The notes: generated by a model not told the origin, from the letters alone. 64,000 nt of DNA from Rosenbergiella metrosideri (GCF_022602565.1 NZ_JALBCV010000007.1:34987-98986); one strand, 5' to 3'. Numbered from the stretch's first letter, positions 38,124-52,106 are shown. A program made the numbers and translations.

Positions 38124-39758
38124 TTAGCCTTTTTTCTTACGGCTATGTAATCCACGCTTTTCTAATCCACGATAAATCAGCTGTTGTTGCAGGATCGTCA
38201 CGAGGTTACTGACAATGTAGTACAGCACCAGACCTGATGGGAACCATAAGAAGAAGACGGTAAAGATGACAGGCATAAATGTCATAATCTTCTGCTGCAT
38301 TGGATCCGTAACGGTTGTTGGAGACATCTTCTGAATGAAGAACATCGTCACACCCATTAAGATTGGCAGAATATAGTACGGGTCCTGTGCACTTAAGTCG
38401 TGAATCCATAATGCAAAAGGAGCATGACGTAATTCAATCGATCCCATCAGCATATAGTAAAGTGCTAAGAAGATTGGCATCTGAATTAACAGAGGAAGAC
38501 ATCCGCCCAGCGGGTTAACTTTCTCTGCTTTATACAGCGCCATCATTTCTTGGCTAACACGTTGCTTATCTTCACCGTGACGTTCACGCATCGCTTGGAT
38601 TTTAGGCTGCAGCATACGCATCTTAGCCATTGACGTGTATTGTGCTTTCGTCAGTGGATACATGATACCGCGAACGATGAACGTAATAACGATAATGGAG
38701 AAGCCCCAGTTACCAATAAAGCTATGTAGGAATTTCAGCAGCTTAAATAGCGGTTGAGAGATAAACCATAACCAGCCGTAATCAACGGTCAAGTCTAAGT
38801 GTGGTGCGGCAGCAGCCATTTGGTCTTGAATTTCAGGACCGACCCACAGCGTTGCTTTTAAGTCTTGTTGCTGACCCGCCGCGACGGTAACAGGAGTTGA
38901 TTTGTACCCCACAGCGGCTAAGTTATCGCTTAACTTCGTGGTGTAGAAAGTATTATTCCCGGCAGTATGAGGGATCCATGCAGTTGCGAAGTATTGCTGT
39001 AACATTGCCACCCAACCATTGCTGGTGGTGGTGTTCAGGTTCTTATCTTCAGCAATTGTATCGAACTTATATTTTTCATACTTCTCATCATTTGTGGAAT
39101 ATGCTGCACCACGGAAAGTATGTAAAGCGAAGTTACTGCTACCGGTATCACGTGCTTTAGGCAGGGTGATGGTTTGCTTTAATTGCCCAAACATTGCTAA
39201 CGACAGAGGCTGTTGAGTCACGTTATTCACGTTATAATCAACATTCACCGCATATCCGCCACGCTTGAATACAAATGTCTTGGTATAGACAACGCCATCG
39301 GCTGCCGTCCAAGTCATCGGTACACGCAGTTCAGACTGACCGTCCGCTAACGTATAGCTATCTTGCGTCGCGTTGAACAGAGGACGTGTCGCATTACTAT
39401 CCGGTGCGTTTTGTCCAATCAATCCACTTTGGGCTTGATAAACAAAGTCAGGAGCAGTTTCAAGTAATTGGAACGGAGTTGTGGAGCCTAACTTATCAGG
39501 GTACGCCAGCAGTTTGGCTTGTTCAATGTCCCCACCACGAGTATTGATCTGTAGAGATAATACATCGGTGGTAACGGTAATCGTTTTACCTTGTCCACTA
39601 GTGTTAGCCTGATTTGCGGCATCACCCGCAGGCGCGTTCGTATTCTGTGTAGTCTGCTGTGCTTGAGGCTGCGGATTATGATCCGTATGCCATGTTTGCC
39701 AGACCATAAAGGAGACGAACAGAAAAGCGATGAAAAAAAGATTGCGTTGCGAATCCAT
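38124..39758 (-). CDS. yidC: Membrane protein insertase YidC
   Basis: Inserts and folds inner-membrane proteins, alone or with SecYEG. It has 544 residues (E. coli 548). The first TM is at about 6-22. A large periplasmic P1 domain follows (about 30-340), with a Gln/Asn/Ala-rich linker after the first TM. The conserved five-TM core starts near 350, and the substrate Arg is in [15 protein letters not shown]-terminal tail is basic ([10 protein letters not shown]). Last gene of rpmH-rnpA-yidD-yidC. Confidence 0.98.
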   Translation of the reverse strand: MDSQRNLFFIAFLFVSFMVWQTWHTDHNPQPQAQQTTQNTNAPAGDAANQANTSGQGKTITVTTDVLSLQINTRGGDIEQAKLLAYPDKLGSTTPFQLLETAPDFVYQAQSGLIGQNAPDSNATRPLFNATQDSYTLADGQSELRVPMTWTAADGVVYTKTFVFKRGGYAVNVDYNVNNVTQQPLSLAMFGQLKQTITLPKARDTGSSNFALHTFRGAAYSTNDEKYEKYKFDTIAEDKNLNTTTSNGWVAMLQQYFATAWIPHTAGNNTFYTTKLSDNLAAVGYKSTPVTVAAGQQQDLKATLWVGPEIQDQMAAAAPHLDLTVDYGWLWFISQPLFKLLKFLHSFIGNWGFSIIVITFIVRGIMYPLTKAQYTSMAKMRMLQPKIQAMRERHGEDKQRVSQEMMALYKAEKVNPLGGCLPLLIQMPIFLALYYMLMGSIELRHAPFALWIHDLSAQDPYYILPILMGVTMFFIQKMSPTTVTDPMQQKIMTFMPVIFTVFFLWFPSGLVLYYIVSNLVTILQQQLIYRGLEKRGLHSRKKKG

Positions 39759-39760
39759 CG

Positions 39761-40018
39761 TTAGTTTTCTCTGGTTTCAGTGTTTTTCGGCGGCACAGGG
39801 TCTTCACCACCCGGATGTAAAGGATGGCATTTTAATACGCGTTTAATCGTTAACCAACTCCCTTTTGCTACACCAAAACGCCGTAATGCTTCAATGCCGT
39901 AATGAGAACAACTGGGAGTAAAACGGCAATGTGGCCCAAGGAACGGACTAATTAACCGTTGATAAACACGTATTAAAGCAATCAGGAGCCGCGTGCTAGG
40001 CGACAATGACGACGCCAT
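39761..40018 (-). CDS. yidD: Membrane protein insertion efficiency factor YidD
   Basis: Small membrane-associated protein of 85 residues that assists YidC-dependent insertion. Conserved block [20 protein letters not shown] followed by [11 protein letters not shown] and HPLHPGG. It starts inside the last 37 nt of rnpA and ends 2 nt before yidC, so translation of the three is coupled. Confidence 0.96.
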   Translation of the reverse strand: MASSLSPSTRLLIALIRVYQRLISPFLGPHCRFTPSCSHYGIEALRRFGVAKGSWLTIKRVLKCHPLHPGGEDPVPPKNTETREN

Positions 40019-40341
40019 AATTTCTCCAACACTTCCGTAAATGACTGATTATCCAGCTCCGCGATCCCTTTTTTTGCTACGATCACAAAATCCATCGCGG
40101 GTAATTCATGTTGACGCAGACGAAAACTTTCCCGAGTTAAGCGTTTAATTCGGTTACGTTCATGTGCACGTTTGACATGTTTTTTGGCGACAGTGAGACC
40201 GATGCGGGGATGCCCCAGCGAATTTTGGCGGCCGAGAATGGTGATTTGCGGCATGCCAGCCCGTTGTGGTTGCTGGAAGACGAAAGTGAAATGAGCGGGA
40301 GTTAACAAACGTAACTCCCTAGGAAATGCGAGCTTAACCAC
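39982..40341 (-). CDS. rnpA: Ribonuclease P protein component
   Basis: C5 protein subunit of RNase P, which trims tRNA 5' leaders together with the catalytic RNA. It has 119 residues with a GTG start, as in E. coli. The RNR motif region is [20 protein letters not shown] near residues 60-80. It starts 14 nt after rpmH and overlaps yidD by 37 nt. Strongly basic. Confidence 0.98.
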   Translation of the reverse strand: MVKLAFPRELRLLTPAHFTFVFQQPQRAGMPQITILGRQNSLGHPRIGLTVAKKHVKRAHERNRIKRLTRESFRLRQHELPAMDFVIVAKKGIAELDNQSFTEVLEKLWRRHCRLARGS

Positions 40342-40355
40342 TAGGGCTAGCTTTA

Positions 40356-41039
<684 letters not shown>

Positions 41040-42443
41040 GTGTCACTTACGCTTTGGCAACAGTGCCTTACCCGTCTGCAGGATGAGCTTCCTGCCACTG
41101 AATTCAGTATGTGGATCAGACCTCTTCAAGCTGAGTTGAGCGACAACATTTTGGCTCTGTATGCACCCAACCGTTTTGTTTTAGATTGGGTTCGCGATAA
41201 GTACATCAATAATATTAATGCTCTGCTCAATGAATTTTGTGGGGCCAATGTCCCACAGTTACGTTTTGAAGTCGGTGCTAAACCGGCCAGTGCTCAAACG
41301 GTGACTACCGTGCCAGCGGTCGAGAAAATACCGGCGGCAACAGTGGCGGCTCAGCCAGTAGTGACTAATGATAACCGCCGCCCCAGCTGGGACAGTGTGC
41401 CCGCTCCTGTCGACGTGGCGTACCGCTCGAACGTGAATAATCGTCATAACTTTGACAACTTCGTTGAAGGTAAATCTAACCAACTCGCTCGCGCTGCAGC
41501 GCGTCAAGTCGCGGATAATCCCGGCGGCGCTTATAACCCTTTGTTTCTTTACGGAGGAACAGGTTTAGGTAAAACGCACTTATTACATGCGGTAGGCAAC
41601 GGTATTATGGCCCATAAGCCGAACGCTAAAGTGGTCTACATGCATTCCGAGCGGTTTGTACAAGATATGGTGAAAGCGCTTCAGAATAATGCGATTGAAG
41701 AGTTCAAACGTTACTATCGTTCGGTTGATGCATTATTAATCGATGACATTCAATTTTTTGCCAATAAAGAGCGTTCTCAAGAAGAGTTTTTTCATACCTT
41801 TAATGCATTGTTAGAGGGTAATCAGCAAATTATTTTAACTTCAGATCGTTATCCTAAAGAGATTAATGGTGTTGAAGATCGATTAAAATCGCGGTTTGGT
41901 TGGGGATTAACGGTTGCGATTGAACCGCCAGAACTTGAAACCCGCGTGGCTATCTTAATGAAAAAAGCGGATGAGAATAATATTCGCCTTCCGGGTGAAG
42001 TCGCTTTCTTTATTGCAAAACGACTACGTTCAAATGTGCGTGAGTTGGAAGGGGCATTAAACCGTGTGATTGCTAATGCAAACTTTACCGGTCGGGCGAT
42101 TACCATCGACTTTGTCCGAGAAGCATTACGCGATTTATTAGCGCTACAAGAAAAGTTAGTCACGATCGATAATATTCAGAAAACAGTGGCTGAATACTAT
42201 AAAATTAAAGTTGCCGATTTGCTGTCTAAGCGTCGATCGCGCTCAGTCGCAAGACCTCGTCAAATGGCGATGGCGATGGCAAAAGAATTAACTAACCACA
42301 GCTTACCTGAAATTGGGGATGCTTTTGGTGGGCGCGATCATACGACGGTATTACATGCTTGTCGTAAGATCGAACAGTTACGTGAAGAAAGTCATGATAT
42401 CAAAGAAGACTTTTCTAATTTAATCAGAACATTATCCTCTTGA
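41040..42443 (+). CDS. dnaA: Chromosomal replication initiator DnaA
   Basis: AAA+ initiator that binds DnaA boxes and opens oriC. From GTG 41040 (GGAG 6 nt upstream, GTG also used in E. coli) it has 467 residues. Domain I begins [21 protein letters not shown] variable domain II lies near 85-130. Domain III has Walker [19 protein letters not shown] and Walker [10 protein letters not shown], with sensor/Arg-finger region SRFGWGL. The DNA-binding signature near 430 is [14 protein letters not shown]. dnaN follows 4 nt later. Confidence 0.99.
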   Translation: MSLTLWQQCLTRLQDELPATEFSMWIRPLQAELSDNILALYAPNRFVLDWVRDKYINNINALLNEFCGANVPQLRFEVGAKPASAQTVTTVPAVEKIPAATVAAQPVVTNDNRRPSWDSVPAPVDVAYRSNVNNRHNFDNFVEGKSNQLARAAARQVADNPGGAYNPLFLYGGTGLGKTHLLHAVGNGIMAHKPNAKVVYMHSERFVQDMVKALQNNAIEEFKRYYRSVDALLIDDIQFFANKERSQEEFFHTFNALLEGNQQIILTSDRYPKEINGVEDRLKSRFGWGLTVAIEPPELETRVAILMKKADENNIRLPGEVAFFIAKRLRSNVRELEGALNRVIANANFTGRAITIDFVREALRDLLALQEKLVTIDNIQKTVAEYYKIKVADLLSKRRSRSVARPRQMAMAMAKELTNHSLPEIGDAFGGRDHTTVLHACRKIEQLREESHDIKEDFSNLIRTLSS

Positions 42444-42447
42444 TGCT

Positions 42448-43548
42448 ATGAAATTTATTGTAGAACGTGAGCATCTGCTCAAACCATTACAGCAAGTCAG
42501 CAGCCCTCTAGGTGGAAGACCTACTCTGCCTATCTTAGGGAATATTTTACTGCAAGTGACAGAGAACTGCTTATCTCTGACCGGCACCGATCTCGAAATG
42601 GAGATGATTGCTCGCGTTGCATTAACCCAAGCGCATGACGTCGGTGCAACGACTGTGCCTGCCCGTAAGTTTCTCGATATTTGTCGTGGGCTGCCGGAAG
42701 GGGCCGAGATACATGTCACCCTAGACGGTGACCGTATTTTAGTGCGTTCTGGACGAAGCCGCTTCTCGCTTTCTACTTTACCAGCGGGAGACTTTCCCAA
42801 TCTCGATGATTGGCAAAGTGATGTGGAGTTCACCTTACCGCATGCCACGCTAAAACGCTTGATTGATGCGACACAGTTCTCGATGGCTCATCAGGATGTG
42901 CGCTACTACTTAAACGGTATGCTGTTTGAAACGGAAGGTGAAGAACTCCGTACCGTATCAACCGACGGTCACCGACTCGCCGTCTGTGCCATGTCAGTGG
43001 GACAATCCTTACCCCACCATTCAGTCATCGTTCCTCGTAAAGGCGTGACCGAACTGGTGCGGTTACTCGATGGCAGCGAAACGCCATTACAGGTCCAGAT
43101 TGGCAGTAATAATATTCGTGCGCATGTTGGCGACTATATTTTCACCTCAAAGTTAGTTGATGGTCGTTTCCCTGATTATCGTCGGGTGCTTCCGAAAAAT
43201 CCTGATAAGACATTACAATCAGGCTGCGATGTGCTTAAACAAGCCTTTGCGCGCGCGGCTATCCTTTCCAACGAGAAATTCCGTGGAGTACGGCTGTTTA
43301 TTACGCAGAACCAACTGCGTATTACCGCGAACAATCCTGAGCAGGAAGAAGCCGAAGAGATTTTAGATGTCGACTACCAGGGCAGTGATCTGGAAATTGG
43401 TTTCAACGTCAGTTACGTGTTAGATGTGTTAAACGCGCTCAAATGCGAAAACGTCCGTCTGCTGTTGACCGATTCTGTGTCCAGTGTCCAGATCGAAGAT
43501 GTTGCGAGTCCCCATGCAGCCTACGTTGTTATGCCAATGCGGCTCTAG
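42448..43548 (+). CDS. dnaN: DNA polymerase III beta sliding clamp
   Basis: Ring-shaped processivity clamp of DNA polymerases, 366 residues, the exact E. coli length. Starts MKFIVEREHLLKPLQQVSSP. Three repeated domains; the hydrophobic client pocket includes VSTDGHRLAV near residue 173 and the C-terminal PMRL. Second gene of dnaA-dnaN-recF-gyrB. Confidence 0.99.
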   Translation: MKFIVEREHLLKPLQQVSSPLGGRPTLPILGNILLQVTENCLSLTGTDLEMEMIARVALTQAHDVGATTVPARKFLDICRGLPEGAEIHVTLDGDRILVRSGRSRFSLSTLPAGDFPNLDDWQSDVEFTLPHATLKRLIDATQFSMAHQDVRYYLNGMLFETEGEELRTVSTDGHRLAVCAMSVGQSLPHHSVIVPRKGVTELVRLLDGSETPLQVQIGSNNIRAHVGDYIFTSKLVDGRFPDYRRVLPKNPDKTLQSGCDVLKQAFARAAILSNEKFRGVRLFITQNQLRITANNPEQEEAEEILDVDYQGSDLEIGFNVSYVLDVLNALKCENVRLLLTDSVSSVQIEDVASPHAAYVVMPMRL

Positions 43549-43591
43549 AGGGTGCTGAGCAGGATAGACTTGCTAATCACCGGTTACCCTT

Positions 43592-44680
43592 ATGTCTATT
43601 AATCGATTAATGATAAAAGACTTCCGCAATATCGACCAAGCGGAGCTCGCCCCGGCCGCGGGGTTTAATTATTTGATAGGTGAAAACGGTAGCGGTAAAA
43701 CCAGTGTTTTGGAGGCTATCTATACCCTCGGTCACGGTCGTGCGTTTCGTAGCGTGCAGACTGCAAGAGTCATTCGTCATGATATGCCCGAATTCGTCTT
43801 ACACTGTCGACTAGCGGGCGATCAGCACCAGCAAACCTTGGGATTAAGTAAAGATCGCGCAGGCACGACCAAGGTAAGAATTGATGGGACGGACGGTCAT
43901 CGCGTTGCCGATCTTGCACAATTACTTCCGATGCAGCTTATCACTCCAGAAGGCTTCACCTTACTGACTGGCGGACCTAAATTTCGACGGGCTTACATTG
44001 ATTGGGGCTGCTTTCATCGCTATCCAGGATTTTTTACCGCCTGGAATGATTATCGGCGATTGATCAAACAGCGTAATGCCGCGTTAAGACAAGTGAGTCG
44101 TTACCAACAATTAAGCCCTTGGGATCAACTGATGGTTCCCTTAGCCGAGCAGATTAGCGCTTGGCGTGCCGAATATAGCCAGCAAATTGCCCTTGAAATT
44201 CAGAAAACCTGTCAGCAGTTTTTACCCGAATTTGCTCTGCAATTTTCCTACCTGCGTGGATGGGATAAAGAGAGCGATTATGCAGAACTACTCGAACGCC
44301 AGTTCGAACGTGACCGAGGGTTGACCTATACCTCATCAGGGCCGCATAAAGCGGATTTTCGGATCCGTGCGCATGCAACACCTGTCGAAGATTTGTTGTC
44401 TCGAGGTCAGTTAAAATTACTTATGTGTGCACTGCGGTTGGCCCAAGGCGAATTCCTTACCCAACAAAGTGGTCGCCGTTGTATTTACCTAATCGATGAT
44501 TTTGCCTCTGAGCTTGATGACTCACGTCGGCATCTCTTAGCCGAGCGTTTAAAAGCCACACAAGCACAAGTTTTCGTTAGCGCAATTAATTTTGATCATG
44601 TAATCGACATGAATGACGAAAAGGGCAAGATGTTCAGCGTAGAAAAGGGTAAAATAACCGTTCAATCTTCAGAAAAATGA
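43592..44680 (+). CDS. recF: DNA replication and repair protein RecF
   Basis: SMC-like ATPase that with RecO and RecR loads RecA at gaps. It has 362 residues. Walker A is [14 protein letters not shown] near residues 30-43. The signature motif is [20 protein letters not shown] near 270 and Walker [16 protein letters not shown] follows. Typical length. gyrB starts 13 nt downstream. Confidence 0.98.
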   Translation: MSINRLMIKDFRNIDQAELAPAAGFNYLIGENGSGKTSVLEAIYTLGHGRAFRSVQTARVIRHDMPEFVLHCRLAGDQHQQTLGLSKDRAGTTKVRIDGTDGHRVADLAQLLPMQLITPEGFTLLTGGPKFRRAYIDWGCFHRYPGFFTAWNDYRRLIKQRNAALRQVSRYQQLSPWDQLMVPLAEQISAWRAEYSQQIALEIQKTCQQFLPEFALQFSYLRGWDKESDYAELLERQFERDRGLTYTSSGPHKADFRIRAHATPVEDLLSRGQLKLLMCALRLAQGEFLTQQSGRRCIYLIDDFASELDDSRRHLLAERLKATQAQVFVSAINFDHVIDMNDEKGKMFSVEKGKITVQSSEK

Positions 44681-44684
44681 GTGA

Positions 44685-47102
<2,418 letters not shown>

Positions 47103-47162
47103 GGTTAACGTGCGTGAGCATGCTTTAACGGTAGTCGGAACGGATTAACTGAGCTACTCTGA

Positions 47163-47197
47163 AAACACCGCCAGCACATTGCAGCGGTGTTTTTTTA
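47163..47197 (+). terminator. Rho-independent terminator after gyrB
   Basis: AAACACCGC and GCGGTGTTT form a 9-bp stem with a 12-nt interior and a following T-run, ~60 nt after the gyrB stop. Confidence 0.88.
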
Positions 47198-47216
47198 TTT
47201 ATGCAGAGGGGTAAAC

Positions 47217-48026
47217 ATGGCAGTAAAAATGATTGCATTAGATATGGACGGCACGTTACTCAATCCGCAGCATGAAATCACGGCAGCGGTAAAGTCGGCA
47301 ATCGAGCAGGCTAAAGCAAAAGGAATACTTGTCGTGCTTGCCTCAGGGCGTCCTTACATAGGGATGCAAAAGTACGTTGCTGAGCTAGGGCTTAATGTTC
47401 CCGGGCAATATTGTATCAGTTACAATGGCGGCTTGGTCCAGCGCGCGGAAGATGGACACCCTATCTTAGAGACAACGCTAGGGATGAAAGATTATCACTA
47501 CTTTGAGCAATTATCTCAGCAGCTAGAAGTCCACTTCCAAGCGTTGGATAAACAACATCTCTATACGCCTAACCAAGATATTAGCCGTTATACGGTGCAT
47601 GAATCCGAGATTACAGGGATCCCATTACGTTATCGTAGTGTGGACTCGATGGACGCTACGCTCCGTTTCCCAAAACTGATGATAGTGGACGAGCCAGAAC
47701 AATTAGATAAAGCAATTAGCCAGCTGCCAGCTGATCTGCATGATCGTTATACGTTAGTGAAGAGCGCTAACCACTATCTTGAGATCCTGGATAAGCGAGT
47801 CAGTAAAGGTAATAGCGTGCGCCACCTTGCCGAACTGCTTGGGATCAATGCTGAAGAAGTCTTAGCGGTGGGTGATCATGAAAACGACTTGACTATGTTA
47901 GCTTGGGCCGGCTATGGGGTGGCAATGGGCAATGCTATTGATGCAGTTAAAGAGCAGGCCGCTTATCATACAGCCTCTAATCGCGAGGATGGCGTTGCCA
48001 AAGCGATCCAACAGTGGGCGCTATAG
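47217..48026 (+). CDS. yidA: HAD-family sugar phosphatase YidA
   Basis: Cof-type HAD phosphatase acting on sugar phosphates in E. coli. From ATG 47217 (GAGGGG upstream) it has 269 residues. Motif I DMDGTLL at residues 8-14, motif II in LASGRP, the C2B cap domain between, motif III Lys in DKRVSKGNS and motif IV GDHENDLTML near 222. An upstream in-frame ATG (47187) lies in the gyrB terminator and is rejected. gyrB-yidA proximity is as in E. coli. Confidence 0.95.
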   Translation: MAVKMIALDMDGTLLNPQHEITAAVKSAIEQAKAKGILVVLASGRPYIGMQKYVAELGLNVPGQYCISYNGGLVQRAEDGHPILETTLGMKDYHYFEQLSQQLEVHFQALDKQHLYTPNQDISRYTVHESEITGIPLRYRSVDSMDATLRFPKLMIVDEPEQLDKAISQLPADLHDRYTLVKSANHYLEILDKRVSKGNSVRHLAELLGINAEEVLAVGDHENDLTMLAWAGYGVAMGNAIDAVKEQAAYHTASNREDGVAKAIQQWAL

Positions 48027-48296
48027 GGTGATTATAAAGCGGACAAAATAGTGACAAAAACCGCATTTTTGGGCAATCGTAAAATAGTAACTAGGGTTAT
48101 TATTAACATACTCAGTCATTACAGATAATACTGAAGTGACCAAACATTAGCACTGTGAGCAAGTTGTCTAATAAGTCATTATAATAAGAGCGTTTTATTC
48201 CCTGAATGGCTGCCGAAAGGCAGCTTTTTTTTGCCTAGACGCTGTGCGATGATTACGGCATAGTACGATTTTGCGTCGATGCCTTAGGAAACCGAT
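48027..48296 (+). other. Intergenic region yidA-yidR
   Basis: A 270-bp AT-rich gap. A strong terminator sits at 48209-48232, some 180 nt after the yidA stop, which is far for a simple 3' UTR. A TAAAAT at 48080-48085 could be a -10 but lacks a good -35. A small RNA between about 48090 and 48232 is possible but unsupported. Confidence 0.35.
48209..48232 (+). terminator. Rho-independent terminator between yidA and yidR
   Basis: GCTGCC-GAAA-GGCAGC with a stable GNRA-type tetraloop, followed by eight T residues. Confidence 0.9.
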
Positions 48297-49571
48297 ATGG
48301 ATGAAGTACAAGTCACGACCCGCCTACAACATCATCAACTTACCAATGCACAAGTTTGGAGTGCTGACGGTCAGAGCCTCGTTTACGATCTGCGCCCTGC
48401 CCAGCATCTTTTTACGAGCAAGAGTGTTGAAAAAATTCAGGTTGAAACGGGGGAGGTCACTGAAATCTATCGGGCATCGCAGGGAGCGCATGTAGGAGTG
48501 ATTACCGCACATCCGCAAATAAATGACCGCTTTGTTTGTATCCATGGTCCGGAGTCCCCTGATGATGGATGGCAATATGATGTTCATCACCGGCGTGGGG
48601 TCATACTCTCCTCAGGGGGCGTTGAAACGTTAGACGCTTGTGATATCACGCCGCCTTTTACCCTTGGGGCATTACGTGGGGGCAGCCACGTGCATATGTT
48701 CAGCCGGGAAGGTGATAGGATTAGTTTCACCTATAATGACCACGTGATGCGTCAACGTGCGATTGAAGAAGATCAGCGCAATGTGGCTATCGCTCTGCCA
48801 CACCATCCTGTAACGGTATTAAACAAGGCACATCGAGAACACGATGGTACCTATTTTTGCGTAGTCGTCAGTCAAACAACGGGTATACCACAGCCAGGTA
48901 GCGATCAAATATCACGGGCCTTCGAGGAAGGTTGGATTGGGGATAGCGGTTATATCAATCACTCAGGGCAGCGGCAGCGCTGGGCATTGGCTTTTATTGG
49001 TGAGACAGTTTCTGCTGCAGGACACAGCGTCCCAGAAATTTTTATTGTTGACCTTCCAGAAGATTTTGGCGCCTATCAATGTGCTGGCGAGTATCCCATT
49101 GAGGGCACCGAATACCGTTTACCCGCACCACCCGCTGGAATTAAGCAGCGTAGACTCACCTTCAGTGAAGGGAGAGGTGTTGCCCTACAACCGCGACATT
49201 GGTTAAGAAGCTCGCCGGATGGCAGTATGATCGCCTTTTTAATGGCAGATATAAACGATGTGATTCAGCTTTGGGTGATTTCGCCTAATGGCGGTGAACC
49301 GCAGCAATTAACCGCCGGTCGCCATGATGTGCAATCCGCCTTTACTTGGCATCCTTTAGGTCAAGCACTTACCTTTGTGCTAGATAATCAGGTTGTTATT
49401 TACGATATTCATTTGGGCACGACCATACCGCTTACCGATAGGACGTCGACCGCACCTTGTGCTGAGGCGGTAGTGTGGTCACCGAAAGGCGATAAAATAG
49501 CCTTTATGCGCGATATTGGGGGGTTTAGACAGATCTTTGTGGTGAAAACTACTGAATTATATTGGTGTTAG
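48297..49571 (+). CDS. yidR: DUF3748 protein YidR
   Basis: Uncharacterised TolB-like beta-propeller protein of 424 residues, apparently without signal peptide. Matches E. coli YidR in YRASQGAHVGVITAHPQIND, HGPESPDDGWQYDVHHRRGV, GALRGGSHVHMFS and SFTYNDHV. Propeller-type repeats near the C-terminus are SSPDGSMIAFLMAD and WSPKGDKIAFMRD. Its 3' end overlaps that of convergent yidQ by 23 nt. Function is unknown. Confidence 0.9.
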   Translation: MDEVQVTTRLQHHQLTNAQVWSADGQSLVYDLRPAQHLFTSKSVEKIQVETGEVTEIYRASQGAHVGVITAHPQINDRFVCIHGPESPDDGWQYDVHHRRGVILSSGGVETLDACDITPPFTLGALRGGSHVHMFSREGDRISFTYNDHVMRQRAIEEDQRNVAIALPHHPVTVLNKAHREHDGTYFCVVVSQTTGIPQPGSDQISRAFEEGWIGDSGYINHSGQRQRWALAFIGETVSAAGHSVPEIFIVDLPEDFGAYQCAGEYPIEGTEYRLPAPPAGIKQRRLTFSEGRGVALQPRHWLRSSPDGSMIAFLMADINDVIQLWVISPNGGEPQQLTAGRHDVQSAFTWHPLGQALTFVLDNQVVIYDIHLGTTIPLTDRTSTAPCAEAVVWSPKGDKIAFMRDIGGFRQIFVVKTTELYWC

Positions 49572-49899
49572 CTTGGGCAAGCGCTTCGTCGGTATGGTCT
49601 AGCTTTTCACTGGCCGCGACACGATCTCTCAGCGAAGAAGGTTCACTGCGACTGTTGCGGTAATAATCCCAAGGTAAGATCAGCGTATCGGTGATTGCTG
49701 AGAAAGGGTAATCCAGTACGGCTAAAGATTTTATGCCCCATGTCGTTTCGTTACTGTCAATAATTTTGTTATTAGCTTGTGTGCCAAGGTAGTATCCACG
49801 ATTATCTCCTGTGTGCGACATAATGCTAGAGCAGGCTGTAAGGCAGACTAGACAGCTGGAAATCATGACAAATTTAGGTAGAGCTTTACGTCTGAGCAT
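49549..49899 (-). CDS. yidQ: YceK/YidQ family lipoprotein
   Basis: Small lipoprotein of 116 residues from ATG 49899 (GAGGAG 6 nt upstream); a longer frame to 50031 has no support. The lipobox is CLTAC near residue 22, followed by SSIMSHTGDN. DUF1375 core: WGIKSLAVLDYPFSAITDTL and LPWDYYRN. Outer-membrane sorting is likely (Ser at +2). Function unknown. Convergent with yidR, as in E. coli. Confidence 0.9.
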   Translation of the reverse strand: MLRRKALPKFVMISSCLVCLTACSSIMSHTGDNRGYYLGTQANNKIIDSNETTWGIKSLAVLDYPFSAITDTLILPWDYYRNSRSEPSSLRDRVAASEKLDHTDEALAQANTNIIQ

Positions 49900-50121
49900 G
49901 TGTAACTCCTCGATCCATCCATGGTGAAGCAGGTTAGGCAACATCCAATAACCATTTCTATTGTTGCTGCTTAGGCAGTATGTCTTCAGTGTATGACAAA
50001 TCCTAAAATATTCCTTTCTAATTCCTTTCATTTGAGAAAAAAAGTGTGACCTGTAACGGCTAATAATCGTTCAATTAGGAATCCTGAATTCCAGAGTGAA
50101 AAAAGAGTATCCACTCCATGG

Positions 50122-51030
50122 TTAACGACGACTAAGACGTAGATAACTGGCTATCCTTGGCGCAAAGCTATTCACGACAAGGCCTATAATAATCAACACT
50201 ACCGATAAGATTTGCCAGCCAGTCAAGGTTTCACCCAACACTAGGGTGGCGGCAACCATCCCAACAACAGGCACGAGCAGGGTCATGGGGGCCACAGTGG
50301 TAGTGGGGTATTTGCTGAGTAATCCCCCCCAAATCGCATAGGCAACGACCGTACACAGAATCGCCAGATAGAAGATAGTAATTACATTGAATAAGTTAAT
50401 ATTTACGAGGCTATGCCAGAGTGTTTCTTGACCATCAATAAACATGGCACACAGAAAGAAAGGTAGGATAGGTACAAAAGCACTCCACACCACCAACTTC
50501 AACGGCTCGACAGGATAACGCCTTAAAATTACCTTACTCACGATGTTGCCAATACCCCAACTTAAGGCTGCCCCTAAAGTCAGTAATAAAGTGAATAATG
50601 ACATCCCTGAAGTTTGATCGGGATGGATACTGCTGTTTGCTAAACAGGCCATACCCACTATCGCTATCAGTAACCCAACGATATGGTGAGAGTGAATTTT
50701 CTCGCCTAAGCAGAGCGCGCCGAAGAAAAGGGTAAAGAAAGCTTGAGACTGTAACAGTAGTGATGCTAAGCCTGCTGGCATACCAAGATTTAAGGCCAAG
50801 AACAGTAGGGCAAATTGTAGGAAACTGATCGTTAGCCCGTAAGCGATGATTAGATGTAACGGGACTTTCGGCCTAGAAACCAATAAACAGGCGGGAAAGG
50901 CAACAAAAGTAAAGCGGAGTCCAGCAAGTAAAAAGGGGGAAAAATTATGCAAGCCTATCTTGATCACGACAAAGTTTATGCCCCAAATAAGAATGACGAG
51001 CAAGGCTAACCCAACATCTTTTATCGACAT
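50122..51030 (-). CDS. eamA: O-acetylserine/cysteine exporter EamA (DMT family)
   Basis: Ten-TM drug/metabolite exporter, 302 residues from ATG 51030, which has GGGG 6 nt upstream; ATG 51036 directly abuts that site. Duplicated EamA domains. Strong agreement with E. coli EamA in ILIWGINFVVIKIGLHN, LAGLRFTFVAFPACLLVSRP and YGLTISFLQFALLFLALNLG, then LASLLLQSQAFF. It exports cysteine-pathway metabolites in E. coli. Substrate here is inferred. Confidence 0.9.
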   Translation of the reverse strand: MSIKDVGLALLVILIWGINFVVIKIGLHNFSPFLLAGLRFTFVAFPACLLVSRPKVPLHLIIAYGLTISFLQFALLFLALNLGMPAGLASLLLQSQAFFTLFFGALCLGEKIHSHHIVGLLIAIVGMACLANSSIHPDQTSGMSLFTLLLTLGAALSWGIGNIVSKVILRRYPVEPLKLVVWSAFVPILPFFLCAMFIDGQETLWHSLVNINLFNVITIFYLAILCTVVAYAIWGGLLSKYPTTTVAPMTLLVPVVGMVAATLVLGETLTGWQILSVVLIIIGLVVNSFAPRIASYLRLSRR

Positions 51031-51091
51031 AGTCATCCCCTGACTAGAGGGCTGGAGAGGGGCATCATTACGATGCCCAGTAAACAGAAAA

Positions 51092-52069
51092 TTATGCCTT
51101 CAAGGCTTCAGGATTGATAATATTTTCTGTCAATTTCCCTTGTAGCCCTAAAATCAGGTTTTCAACGCCATCACGCTTCATCGCATAGCGCGTTTCGTGA
51201 GTTGCCGAGCCGATATGAGGTAAGGTGACAACATTAGGCAATTTCGTTAACTCGGAACTGCCTACTAGGGGTTCTTTCTCAAATACATCTAAGCCAGCAC
51301 CATAAATTTTCTTCGCTTTCAGCGCGGCAATAAGGGCTTCCTCATCAACGACAGGTCCTCTACCGGCGTTCACTAAAATCGCGCTTTCTTTCATTTGGTC
51401 AAATTGTGCATGACTAATCAAATGATGAGTCTCATCAGTAAGTGGTAATACGACACAGACGAAATCAGCTTCAGCGAGAAGTTGCTCAACGCTGGCATAG
51501 TGGGCGTTAACTTCTTGCTCTGCGTTCTTATGTGGCTTGCGGGCATTGTAGATAATATCCATACCAAAGCCGAGATGTGCGCGCTTCGCCAACGCTAACC
51601 CGATACGACCCATACCAATGATCCCCATCTTCTTATGGTGAACATCAATAGCAAGAGGTAACTTTTCCGGTGCGGCATCCCACCCTCCAGTTTTTACCCA
51701 CTGATCCATCGCGGGAATATTTCTTGCTGCGCAAAGCACAAGTGCCATCATGGCATCGGCGACAGTTTCCGTCAGTGCTCCAGGAGTATTGGTCAGGATA
51801 GCCTTATGATGGGTTAAGGCCTCGACATCATAGGAGTCATAACCTGCAGAGACAGTAGAACACACTTTTAATGCTGGCATCTGAGCAAGTAATGCCTCAT
51901 TAACTTTTCCCCCAGATCCGATTAATCCTTCAGCCTTACTGAATGCCTCAGCATGCTGAGTGACAGTCTCTTGATCAAGGTTATCCACCTCTACCACCTC
52001 AAAGTGGTCAGTGAGTTTATTGACCAAATCATCGGGGAGTGGCATAAATTGGATAATAGTGGGTTTCAT
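51092..52069 (-). CDS. ghrB: 2-hydroxyacid dehydrogenase GhrB/TkrA (2-ketoacid reductase)
   Basis: D-isomer-specific 2-hydroxyacid dehydrogenase reducing glyoxylate, hydroxypyruvate and 2-ketogluconate, NADPH-preferring in E. coli. It has 325 residues. NAD(P) motif GIIGMGRIGLALAKRAH near residue 148. The catalytic Arg lies in VNAGRGPVVDEEAL, the Glu in AGLDVFEKEPL and the His in LPHIGSATHETRY near 285. It lies after a KguE-like isomerase and a LacI-family regulator, so a 2-ketogluconate reductase role (KguD-like) is plausible. Proximity to tag also fits E. coli ghrB. Confidence 0.88.
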   Translation of the reverse strand: MKPTIIQFMPLPDDLVNKLTDHFEVVEVDNLDQETVTQHAEAFSKAEGLIGSGGKVNEALLAQMPALKVCSTVSAGYDSYDVEALTHHKAILTNTPGALTETVADAMMALVLCAARNIPAMDQWVKTGGWDAAPEKLPLAIDVHHKKMGIIGMGRIGLALAKRAHLGFGMDIIYNARKPHKNAEQEVNAHYASVEQLLAEADFVCVVLPLTDETHHLISHAQFDQMKESAILVNAGRGPVVDEEALIAALKAKKIYGAGLDVFEKEPLVGSSELTKLPNVVTLPHIGSATHETRYAMKRDGVENLILGLQGKLTENIINPEALKA

Positions 52070-52106
52070 TCGAACCTCTCTTAACGATATTTAGAAATAA
52101 AGCACT

